From contig JAHFHB010000023.1 of NCBI GenBank assembly GCA_023247135.1, forward strand, positions 1 through 13,132: a stretch of DNA of 13,132 nucleotides, given 5' to 3'. Numbering within the stretch: position 1 is the stretch's first letter; each line of letters starts with the position of its first letter. The position numbers were made by a program, and so were the translations under genes. Shown piece by piece: positions 1 to 8,200 of this stretch. This DNA is from Candidatus Omnitrophota bacterium (GTDB lineage: Bacteria > Omnitrophota > Omnitrophia > Omnitrophales > Aquincolibacteriaceae). The notes beneath the pieces were generated by a model. It made no database searches and had not been told where the DNA came from. It saw nothing but the letters and a program-made list of their open reading frames with translations.

Positions 1-222
1 CCCACCCTCCTGATTCATGCGGCCAACGATCCTCTCTTACCCAGGCGCGATCTTCCTCTTGAAAAAATCAAAAGCAACTCCGGTTATCTGGAATTGCTTT
101 TGACTCCGGACGGCGGACATTTGGGATTCGTTTCGGGCCAATGCCCTTTTCGGCTGGACGATTGGCTGGAACAAACTATTCTTGATTATTTCACGAATGC
201 GCACGTCGGGCAGCAAAATTGA
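1..222 (+). CDS. YheT-like alpha/beta hydrolase, C-terminal fragment
   Basis: The gene enters from the left edge in frame 1 and stops at TGA 220-222, leaving 73 residues. The fragment opens with PTLLIHAANDPLLP, the strand-loop that carries the catalytic Asp in alpha/beta hydrolases (D10 here). It continues to GGHLGF, which carries the catalytic His (H40), and then DDWLEQTILDYF. This order and spacing match the C-terminus of the YheT/UPF0017 family (COG0429), whose members are predicted esterases or lipases. The nucleophile Ser would lie upstream, outside the window. It is the only real plus-strand gene here and converges on the toxin-antitoxin pair, with 73 bp between stops and no clear terminator hairpin. 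The family assignment rests on the Asp and His motifs; the substrate is unknown. Confidence 0.82.
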   Translation, partial: PTLLIHAANDPLLPRRDLPLEKIKSNSGYLELLLTPDGGHLGFVSGQCPFRLDDWLEQTILDYFTNAHVGQQN

Positions 223-295
223 AGGCGAGAAAATAATTTTTCAGGGGGTTCGTCCAAAATTTATTCATGAGACGGGGTTTGGGACCTTAGGATAT

Positions 296-574
296 TCAGG
301 CCGCTTTTTGGATTTCCAAAGCTTCGTATTCCGGAAACATGATAATGGCCGGATGAACATCAAATGCTTTGGCCAATTGCTCAACCCGGCGCTTTCCGAT
401 CTCAATCCTATTGTTTTCAAGCAGGCTTAGATTGGACGGGGTGATGTGACACCGCTTGGCAAGTTCTCCCTGAGTCCAGCCTTTAAGCTCACGCAGCATC
501 GCAATCACCTCTCCGCAAGTAATTTTTGCATGCGGTCTGGCTGTCACAAACTCGTCGTGTTTAATCCTTTTCAT
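296..574 (-). CDS. XRE-family HTH antitoxin (HigA-like)
   Basis: A 92-residue protein. Residues about 24-81 form a Cro/C1-type helix-turn-helix: IAMLRELKGWTQGELAKRC is the first half and ITPSNLSLLENNRIEIG holds the recognition helix, followed by RRVEQLAKAFDVHPAIIMFP. This is the usual architecture of HigA-like antitoxins, which neutralise the toxin and bind the operon promoter. It follows the toxin gene by 8 bp. The toxin stop TAG (585-583) is immediately followed by GAGGGG, so the likely Shine-Dalgarno AGAGGGG begins inside the stop codon and ends 3 nt before the ATG; translation is probably coupled. Toxin-first order is typical of HigBA-type systems. The likely operator is the palindrome at 869-890. 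The role is inferred from fold and pairing. Confidence 0.88.
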   Translation of the reverse strand: MKRIKHDEFVTARPHAKITCGEVIAMLRELKGWTQGELAKRCHITPSNLSLLENNRIEIGKRRVEQLAKAFDVHPAIIMFPEYEALEIQKAA

Positions 575-582
575 GAGCCCCT

Positions 583-858
583 CTAATATTTGTGCGGAGT
601 AATTTCAAACACATAAACCGTCACTTCATTGCGTTCCACCGCGTAAATGACTCTGTAGTACAAACTTAAGCGCGAAGATCGCTGGCCTTCCCGATCCCCT
701 TTTAGCTTTTCATCATGGAACCCGGGAAATTCTCTCAGTTTTTCAGGCCCATGCCGGAAAATAATATCCTTCCACAGCTCGTATTTCTTGATGATCTCGG
801 GCGGCAACTTGTGCAAGATCTTTTCAATCAAGCGATGTTCTTTGATAAGCCACATCAT
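583..858 (-). CDS. HigB/RelE-like mRNA interferase toxin
   Basis: A 91-residue basic protein. After an N-terminal helical part (HRLIEKILHKLPPEIIKKYELWKDI) comes the core GFHDEKLKGDREGQRSSRLS, then LYYRVIYAVERNEVTVYVFEI and the C-terminal TPHKY. The L-x-G-D/R-x-x-x-R-S-x-R-x-x-x-x-YR-V-I-Y pattern is the beta core of RelE/HigB-superfamily ribonucleases. These cleave mRNA, usually at the ribosome. Candidate functional residues are K53, R56, R60, R63, Y67/Y68, R69 and H89. Two tandem ATG codons (858 and 855) begin the frame. No good Shine-Dalgarno is visible, and the candidate -10 box lies only 5 nt upstream of the first ATG, so the message may be leaderless. It sits directly upstream of the HTH antitoxin. 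The superfamily call is firm; the exact subfamily is not. Confidence 0.87.
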   Translation of the reverse strand: MMWLIKEHRLIEKILHKLPPEIIKKYELWKDIIFRHGPEKLREFPGFHDEKLKGDREGQRSSRLSLYYRVIYAVERNEVTVYVFEITPHKY

Positions 859-863
859 TAGAA

Positions 864-893
864 ATAATAACCTATTAAGTTTAATAAGTTCAA
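864..893 (-). promoter_or_regulatory. Toxin-antitoxin promoter with embedded operator palindrome
   Basis: Reading the minus strand, TTGAAC (893-888) could be a -35 box and TATTAT (869-864) a -10 box, separated by 18 bp. Positions 869-890 form an imperfect palindrome on the plus strand: AACCTATTAA, then GT, then TTAATAAGTT. Its 10-bp arms carry one mismatch and contain a perfect 6-2-6 core. The palindrome fills the promoter spacer, the place where a bound HigA-type antitoxin would exclude RNA polymerase. The -10 box ends 5 nt before the first ATG of the toxin, which would put the transcript start at or next to the start codon. The palindrome is seen directly; promoter and operator roles are inferred. 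Confidence 0.5.
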
Positions 894-967
894 GAGGGTT
901 TTAAAAATATTCCAAACTAAAACATGATGCCTGTTTTTATGTAAAAGTAAATAAAAATATTGTTTAT

Positions 968-1792
968 TTATATAATTCGCAGAGTCGTGAGAGAGAGGTT
1001 CTTGGGGCGGATAGCGGCCCAACGGTCTTCCGAGCGCAGGCGCGGGAAAACGTTTTCGGTGGTGTAGCCGTGATCGCGTGCGATCTTTTGCGCCAACTCG
1101 TAGCGGCTGAAAACTTCACGGCCCGCCACATGAAAAATCCCCGACTCTTTTGAACAGGCAATGGCCGTGACGCGCTGGGCCATTTCAGGTGCGGGAATCG
1201 GCGAGCGCCATTCATCCGTGAAATAATGCGTGGGTTTGCCGGCACGGATGCGGGTTAGCAGAAAATCGCGCGGGCCCTTGCGGCCCTGCAGGCTGTCGCC
1301 GATCACAAGTCCGGGCCTGAGAATCTGCCAGGGCAAACCGGAAGCCTGTACAAGTTTTTCGGCTTCGTATTTGGTACGGCCATACACGTGCTTGGGGCAC
1401 GGCAGGTCTTCTTCCGTGTAATCCCCCGTTTCGCCGTCAAACACGTGATCAGTCGAAACGTACACAAATCGTTTCAGACTTGCCAGGCCGCACGCGGCCT
1501 CAAGCAGCATGCGCGTACCTTCGACATTGATCTTCTCAGCCATGGACGGGATTTGTTCGCAAAGATCCAGGTCGCACATGGCCCAGGAGTGGATGATGAT
1601 TTCAGGTTCAACGGTGTGAAGCAGCGCTTTCAGGGCCTCGATGCTTTCGGCATCAAGCCGTGTCACATTTAAATTTGTTAAGCCGGGATGTGCCTCACGA
1701 TAGGTGCCCGCAGTTTGAGGAAGTAATTTTGAAGCGGTCTTGAAGAGGTTCCAGCCAATGATGCCGTTTAAACCGGTGATGAGAATTTTCAT
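968..1792 (-). CDS. RmlD-like NAD(P)-dependent sugar-nucleotide reductase/epimerase
   Basis: A 274-residue extended short-chain dehydrogenase. The dinucleotide-binding motif GLNGIIG lies at residues 7-13 after the strand MKILIT. HSWAMCDLD (68-76) matches the cofactor and active-site strand. VSTDHVFDG (112-120) matches the STDYVFDG signature of dTDP-4-dehydrorhamnose reductase, with S113/T114. YGRTK (137-141) supplies the catalytic Tyr and Lys. RSPIPAPEMAQ (196-206) resembles the substrate-binding C-terminal part of RmlD. Length is close to the usual ~290. The family reduces or epimerises nucleotide sugars for surface polysaccharide; some members are MAT2B-like or other NAD-binding proteins, so the exact substrate is open. 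The start is one base after the stop of the zinc-ribbon gene and has a weak ribosome site, so coupled translation is likely. No rhamnose-pathway partners are in the window. Confidence 0.8.
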   Translation of the reverse strand: MKILITGLNGIIGWNLFKTASKLLPQTAGTYREAHPGLTNLNVTRLDAESIEALKALLHTVEPEIIIHSWAMCDLDLCEQIPSMAEKINVEGTRMLLEAACGLASLKRFVYVSTDHVFDGETGDYTEEDLPCPKHVYGRTKYEAEKLVQASGLPWQILRPGLVIGDSLQGRKGPRDFLLTRIRAGKPTHYFTDEWRSPIPAPEMAQRVTAIACSKESGIFHVAGREVFSRYELAQKIARDHGYTTENVFPRLRSEDRWAAIRPKNLSLTTLRII

Positions 1793-1793
1793 A

Positions 1794-2156
1794 CTACTTG
1801 GCGATCAGGTGGACACTTTCGTATTTGATCCAGCTGATAAAAACCGGATAACCGGCAAAAGCAAAGACCGCTGCCAGGCCGGCGATGTAGGAAGGACTCA
1901 GCTTCAGCAAGAACACGGCCACGAGCAAATAAACCACAGTCCAGGCAAGCAATCCGCTCATGCCTTTGCGCAGGCACCGCTGCATTTCGCGCTGATTAAA
2001 TTCCAGCCAGAATAATTTCCGGCAGCTTGCGCAGAAATGCTCGCGGCGGTGGGTTTTAGACAAAGTGGAAGGATGCGCAATAAGCGTGTCGGCCCCAAAC
2101 CGGGTGACAAACCGAAAAAAACCAAACTCCGCACCGCAATGAGGACATTTCTTCAT
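1794..2156 (-). CDS. Zinc-ribbon membrane protein, uncharacterised
   Basis: A 120-residue protein starting MKKCPHCGAEFGFF. CPHC (C4, C7) and CASC (C42, C45) make a four-cysteine zinc-ribbon in the cytoplasmic N-terminal half. Two hydrophobic segments follow, at about residues 66-86 and 90-112, ending in a short KYESVHLIAK tail. I chose the ATG at 2156 rather than one 66 bp upstream because GGGAGG sits 7 nt before it; the longer start has no such site and would add a non-conserved leader. The stop TAG (1796-1794) leaves one base before the RmlD-like gene, so the two are probably co-translated. I recognise no named family. A metal-binding head with two membrane helices suggests a small regulatory or scaffold protein, but no function can be assigned. 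Confidence 0.75.
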   Translation of the reverse strand: MKKCPHCGAEFGFFRFVTRFGADTLIAHPSTLSKTHRREHFCASCRKLFWLEFNQREMQRCLRKGMSGLLAWTVVYLLVAVFLLKLSPSYIAGLAAVFAFAGYPVFISWIKYESVHLIAK

Positions 2157-2187
2157 AACACCGCCTCCCTTTTTTGACAGCGGCCCT

Positions 2188-2215
2188 ATTATCGTCTTTC
2201 CTCTCACAAGTGCAA
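2188..2215 (-). promoter_or_regulatory. Possible promoter of the zinc-ribbon/RmlD-like pair
   Basis: On the minus strand GATAAT (2193-2188) is a good -10 match and TTGCAC (2215-2210) a partial -35, with a 16-bp spacer. A better -35 sequence, TTGACT (2222-2217), is 23 bp away, which is too far for standard spacing. The predicted start would give a leader of about 25 nt carrying the GGGAGG ribosome site. Based on motif matching only. Confidence 0.35.
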
Positions 2216-2278
2216 CAGTCAAGACAGCGTGGGGGGGGATACACCAGACAGGTTAAGCTTGATAGGCTTATGGGTACG

Positions 2279-5200
2279 TTAAACCGTAATCACGGGCGTA
2301 TACTCAAGCCCGCCAGTTTCCAGGCTGATGGAGCCGCTCGTTCCCATGGATACTGGGTCTGCGACAAAGACGATTTCTGAGATAAAATCCGTTAGAAATC
2401 CCGCGGGGACATGCTCTCCGGTTAAATCGAGCGTGTAATTCAGCAGACTTCCGCCCCCGGCAAGCCAGAAACTGACTTTCTTGCCGTTCGCATCTTTCAC
2501 TTCGACTTTCATTTTCTGTCCGCTCGCCAGGTTGGCCGCAAAAACCACTTGAGTCAGCGGCTTCGGCGTAGTAAACGCGATGCGGGCAAAACCAAAGTCT
2601 TCCGGATCGGTCAGATTATAGTTCAGCACAAAGGCACTGCTGCTGGTTTGGTCCACAGACACATCCGCGTTATCGTTGGAGTCATTTTTGCCCGCCGATA
2701 ACACCGGATAATCGGGCAGATTCGTAATCGCTGCGGCGTTATACGCCTGTCCCGTAATCACAGGCGAGTAGCTCAGCCCCTTGGTTTCCACGGCGAAAGT
2801 TCCGCTGCTTCCGGCGTTCAAGGTTTCCGCCACGAACGTCATGAGCACAATCCGGGTTTTATCAAACCCCGTAGGAACGTCTTCTCCGGTGAGACTCAAC
2901 GTGTAGTTCAACTTAGCCCCGGTTCCGGTCAGGTAGTAATCGGCAATTTTCCCGGCAGCATCCTTCACCTCAACCTTGATTTTCTTACCATTGGCAATAT
3001 TGGCCGCAAGCACAATCCCGCTCGATAAATTCTGCGTGGACGTAAAACTCAACGTTGAAAATGCAAAATCCTCGGGATCCGTCAATGCATAAGTCATGCT
3101 GAAGTCTTTGGAACTGGTCTGATTCACGCTGACTGTCGAGTTGTCATCCGGATCATTCTTCCCGCTGGCAAGTACGGGATAACCCGGCAGGTTCGTAAGT
3201 GCGCTCTGCGTATAGACCGTTCCGGTCAGGGCGGGCGTGTAGTTCATGCCCCTAGTCTCGATCGCCACACTGCCGCTGCTGCCGGCATTCGTGACATCCG
3301 CCACAAACGTGATCTGGCTGATCCGCGTATTATCAAAACCCGTAATGGTCCCATCTCCCGCAAGCGTCAGGGTGTAATTTTTCTTGCTGCCGCTTCCCAC
3401 GAGATAATAAGCGGCGACCTTTCCTCCGGCATCTTTCACTTCCACCTTGATTTTCTTGCCGCTGACGATGTTCGCCGCCAATACAATTCCGGTTGAGAAA
3501 TTCGCCGGCGTCGGCAGACTCAAGGTGGAGAACGAAAAGTCAACACTGTCGGTCAAAGTATAGGCCATAGTGAAATCGCGCGCGCTCGTTTGACTCAGCG
3601 TCACGAACGAATTATCATCCATGTCGTTAATTCCGCTGCCCAAAGCGGGATACCCCGGCAAATTGGTAATCGCACTTTGGGTATACGTCGTCCCCGTGAT
3701 CGACGGAGCAATTTTGATCCCGTTCGTTTCAACCGAAATCACACCTTCAGTCCCGGCATTGGCGGTATCCGCCACCAGCGTGACCAGGGATATTTGTGCT
3801 TTGTTAAATCCGGTGGGCACATCCTCTCCGGTGAGACTCAGCGTGTAATTCTGTTTAACGCCGGTTCCGATTAGATAGTAGTCGGCGATTTTCCCGGCCG
3901 CATCCTTCACCTCGACCTTGATTTTCTTGCCGCCGGCAATATTGGCCGCAAGCACGATGCCGCTGGGTAGATTCTGCACCGACGGGAAGCTTAAGGATGC
4001 AAATGCAAAATCCTCGGGATCCGTCAATGCGTAGGTCATGCTGAAATATTTGGAACTGGTCTGATCCACACCGACCGTCGAGTTGTCATCCGGATCATTC
4101 TTCCCGCTTGCAAGGATGGGATACCCCGGCAAATTCGTGATCGCGCTCTGCGTATAGGCCGTCCCGGTCAAAGCGGGCGTATAATTCATTCCCTTGGTCT
4201 CAATCGCAATGCTGCCGCTGCTGCCGGCATTCGTGACATCTACTACAAACGTGATCTGAGTAATCCGCGTATTATCAAAACCCGTGGGCGTTCCGTCCCC
4301 CACGAGCGTTAAGGCATAATTTTGCTTGCTACCGCCGCCCACAAGGTAATACGAGGCAATCTTTCCGTTGGCATCCTTGACTTCCACCTTGATCTTTTTA
4401 CCGCTGGCCAGATTGGCCGCAAGCACGATTCCACTCGATAAGTTTTGCGGGGTGGCCAAACTCAAGGTCGAGAAGGCAAAATCAATGCTGTCTGTCAGCG
4501 TATAAGCCAGGGTAAAGTCACGCGCACTTGTCTGCGCGGCAGTCACTGACGAGTTATCATTCATATCGTTGATCCCGGTGCCCAGCACAGGATACCCTGG
4601 CAGATTCGTAATGGCGCTTTGCGTATAGGTCGTTCCGGTGATCGACGGCGAGATCTTCATTCCGCTCGTCACGATCGAAAACACATCCGAATTCCCCGAG
4701 TTGGCGACATCCGCTACAAACGTAATGGACAGTATTTGGGTTGAATCGAACCCTGCGGGGACATCCTCGCCGGTCAAACTCAGCGTGTAGTTTTGGGCAA
4801 TCCCGGTTCCAATCAGATAATAATCCGCGATTTTTCCGGCCAAATCCTTCACTTCAACCTTGATCCGCTTACCACTGGTGACCGTCGAAGCCAGCACAAT
4901 GCCGCTCGATAGATTTTGCGCCGACGGAAAGCTCAGCGCCGCAAAAGCAAAGTCGGTCGCATCCGTAAGCTCATAGTTTAAGAGGAAGTACTTGGAGTTG
5001 GTCTGGTTGATAGCCACCGTCGAATTATCATCCGGATCATTCTTGCCCGCGGTCAACACGGGGTAATTCGGCAGATTCGTGAGCGCGCTAACCGTATAGA
5101 CCGTTCCTGTGAGCGCAGGCGTATAATTCATGCCCTTAGTCTCAATCGCAACACTGCCGCTGTTGCCGGCGTGAACCACATCCGCCACAAAGACCAGCAT

Positions 5201-8200
5201 CAAAATCTTCGTTTTATCAAATCCCGCGGGAACGTCCTCTCCCGTCAGGCTTAAGGTGTAGTTCAGCTTAGCCCCGGTTCCGGTCAGATAATAATCCGCA
5301 ATCTTGCCGCCAGCATCCTTGACTTCCACTTTGATCTTCCTGCCGCTGGGAATGTTCGCCGCAAGCACAATACCGCTGGACAAATTTTGTACGGCGGCAA
5401 AACTCACGGTCGAAAAAGCAAAGTCTTCATCATCGACAAGCGTGTAGTTCATCGTAAAATCGCGCGCACTGGTTTGATTGATCGCAACGGTTGAATTGCC
5501 GTCCGTGTCTCCCGTGCCGCTGCCCAGCACAGGGTACGCCGGAAGATTCGTAATCGCACCCTGCGTATACGTTGTCCCCGTCAACGCCGGCGTATAATTC
5601 AGCCCCTGCGTCTCGATCGCAATGCTTCCGCTGTTTCCGGAACTGGCCATATCGACCACAAAGGTCAGCATAGAAATCTTTGCTTTATCAAACCCTGCGG
5701 GCACATCGGTTCCGGACAAACTGTGCGTGTAGTTCATTTTGGCGCCTGTGCCGGCCAAATAGTAATCCGCAATTTTGCCCGTCTTATCTTTAACTTCCAC
5801 CTTGATTTTCTTACCACTGGCGATGTTCGCCGCAAGGACAATCCCGTTCGATAAATTTTGCACGGAGGGAAAACTCACGGCCGAAAACGCAAAGTCCTCA
5901 TCATCGGTGAGCGCATAGTCCATGGTAAAATCGCGCGCACTGATCTGACTGACTGTCACCGAGGAATTGCCGTCAGCGTCTCCCTTGCCGCTGCCCAGCA
6001 CCGGATAGGCCGGCAGATTCGTGATCGCACTTTGCGTATAGGCCGTACCCGTCAGTGCAGGCGCGTAATCCATTCCTTTTGTTTCAATCGCAATAGTCCC
6101 GCTGTTTCCGGAAAGGGCAACATCGGCGACAAAGGCGATCAAAGCAATCCGCGCTGAGTTAAAGCCGCTGGGCACATCCGTTCCCGTCAAACTTAAGGTG
6201 TAATTCAACTTAGCACCCGTTCCGCTCAGGTAATAGTCGGCCATCTTGCCGGAAACATCTTTAACCTCAACTTTAATCTTCTTCCCAAGCGGAATGTTGG
6301 CTGCGAGCACAAGTCCGCCAGCCAGGTTTTGGCCGGTGGGAAAACTCAGCGTGGTGAACCCGAAATCAACCGCGTCCGTCAGCGAATAGGTCATCGAAAA
6401 ATCCTGCGCGCTCGTCTGGCTCAACGTCACCGCGGAATTTTCGTTCGCATCGCTTTTCCCGCTCCCCATCACCGGATAGCCTGGCAGGCTCGTAATCGCA
6501 CTCTGGGTATAAGTCGTCCCGGTAAGCGTGGGCGTATAGTCCAGGCCCTTGGTCTCCACTGTCAACGTTCCGCTCGCACCCGTATTCAACTGATCTGCGA
6601 CAAACGTCATCAAACTGATCTGCGTCTTGTCAAATCCGCTGGGCACATCCGTTCCCGTCAAACTCAAGGTGTAGTTCAGCTTGGCGCCGGTGCCGATCAG
6701 GTAGTAGTCCGCAATCTTCCCGTTCACATCCTTCACCTCAACCTTGATCTTCTTCCCGTTTGCCACGGTCGCGGCCAGCACAATGCCGCTCGAAAAAATC
6801 TGAGTGGGCGAAAAACTCAGCGTCGTAAACCCGAAATCCACCGCATCCGTCAGCGAATAGGTCATCGAAAAATCCTGGGCGCTCGTCTGACTCGTCGTCA
6901 CCGTTGAATTGCCATTGGCATCCCCTTTGCCGCTCCCGACCACCGGGGACCCCGGCAAACTTGTCAGCGCACTCTGAGTGTAGGCCGTTCCGCTGATACT
7001 CGGCGTATAATCCAGGCCCTTGGTCTCGACCGTCAATGTTCCGGCCGCACCGGCATTGGCCTTGTCAACCACCAGCGTAATCTGTTTAATCGACGTGGCA
7101 TCATAGCCCTGCGGCACGTTATCCGCTCCGGACAAAGTCAGCGCATAATTCAATTTAGCGCCTGTGCCGCTAAGCCAAAAATCCGCAATTTTATTGTTGA
7201 TATCCTTGACCTCCACCTTGACTTTCTTCCCGCTCGCCACCGTCGCGGCCAGCACAATGCCACTCGACAGATTCTGGGCCGCCCCGAAATTCAGCGCCGT
7301 AAACCCGAAATCATCCGCATCCGTCAGCGTATACGCCATCGAAAAATCCTGGGCGCTCGTCTGGCTCGTCGTCACCGTAGAATTATTATTGGCATCCCCT
7401 TTGCCGCTCCCAACCACCGGGGATCCCGGCAAACTTGTCAGCGCACTCTGAGTGTAGGCCGTTCCGCTGATTGTCGGCGTAAAAGCCAGCCCGCCGGTTT
7501 TCACTTCTAAATAGCCGTTTTTTGGATTGGCTAAAGTAGAATCCTCGACAAAGTTAATCTGTTTGATCTGTGTAAAGTCCAGGTCGGGCCGCGAAATACG
7601 CAGCGTCGCGAATTGAATATCCACCTGCTGGTACACCGCATTCAGCCCGCGGATATAAACGGAGGCTTTGCGGTTAGCCGCGTCAACTACTTCGAGCTTA
7701 AGACAGTTACGCGTCGTTCCGCAGGTATTATTGGTAAGCATCTCAAAAGTGAATTTACTCAAACTGCTGACGTTGCTGGCCGGCACAAAGTTAATGATAC
7801 CGCCCGCGTAACTTCCGGAATTCGAGACATTATAGTTAATTCTGAATATTGACGACGACGTCTGCACGATATTCACGGTCGCGGCCGGAGAGGCGGATGC
7901 AAAAGTTGCGAGAGTCGGCTCTCCCGAAAAAACAGTCGGCGGTTCGGACCGGTAGCGCTCTGCAGACCCATCGATGGCTTTCGTCAGTTCCTGGGCCAGC
8001 ACATGAAGCTGCTCGTTGCTGACTTCCTTATTCCTCTGGCTTTCAATACGGGCTAAAAACTCATCCGATTCAATCACACGCACGGAGGCTTCATCACTCC
8101 GGTACTCGTAGACATCCAAATCCGTTCCGTCGTCTTTCAGACTTGCCGTGTGTTCAATGCGATCCCCCCGGTCTCGAGCCCCTTGACGGTCGGCATAACT

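Noticed and set aside
948..970. AT-only hairpin (TAAATAAA/TTTATTTA) at the stop of the RmlD-like gene
   Set aside because: The stem has no G-C pairs and the following sequence is only loosely T-rich, so it is too weak to call a terminator.
2157..2222. Longer N-terminus for the zinc-ribbon gene (start at 2222)
   Set aside because: The internal ATG at 2156 has GGGAGG at ideal distance and begins directly at the CPHC motif; the extension overlaps the likely promoter.
2231..2238. Run of eight G in the spacer downstream of the giant gene
   Set aside because: It could slip, but it is outside any reading frame and is not placed between promoter elements I can support.
2253..2269. TAAGC/GCTTA hairpin just downstream of the giant gene
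   Set aside because: Only five pairs, a 7-nt loop and no T tract on the coding strand.
6329..6907. Long plus-strand open frame (192 codons) antisense to the giant gene
   Set aside because: It exists only because the 471-bp repeats keep the opposite frame open. The product is a repetitive Arg/His-rich shadow, with no ribosome site and a much better protein on the other strand.
2650..7410. Dockerin domains suggested by GDANGNS-like linkers
   Set aside because: Only one short loop per 157-residue module is present; the paired loop-helix segments of a dockerin are absent.
2282..7468. CRISPR-like or transposon interpretation of the repeats
   Set aside because: The units are 471 bp, in frame, protein-coding and variable in sequence, with no short direct repeats or spacers.
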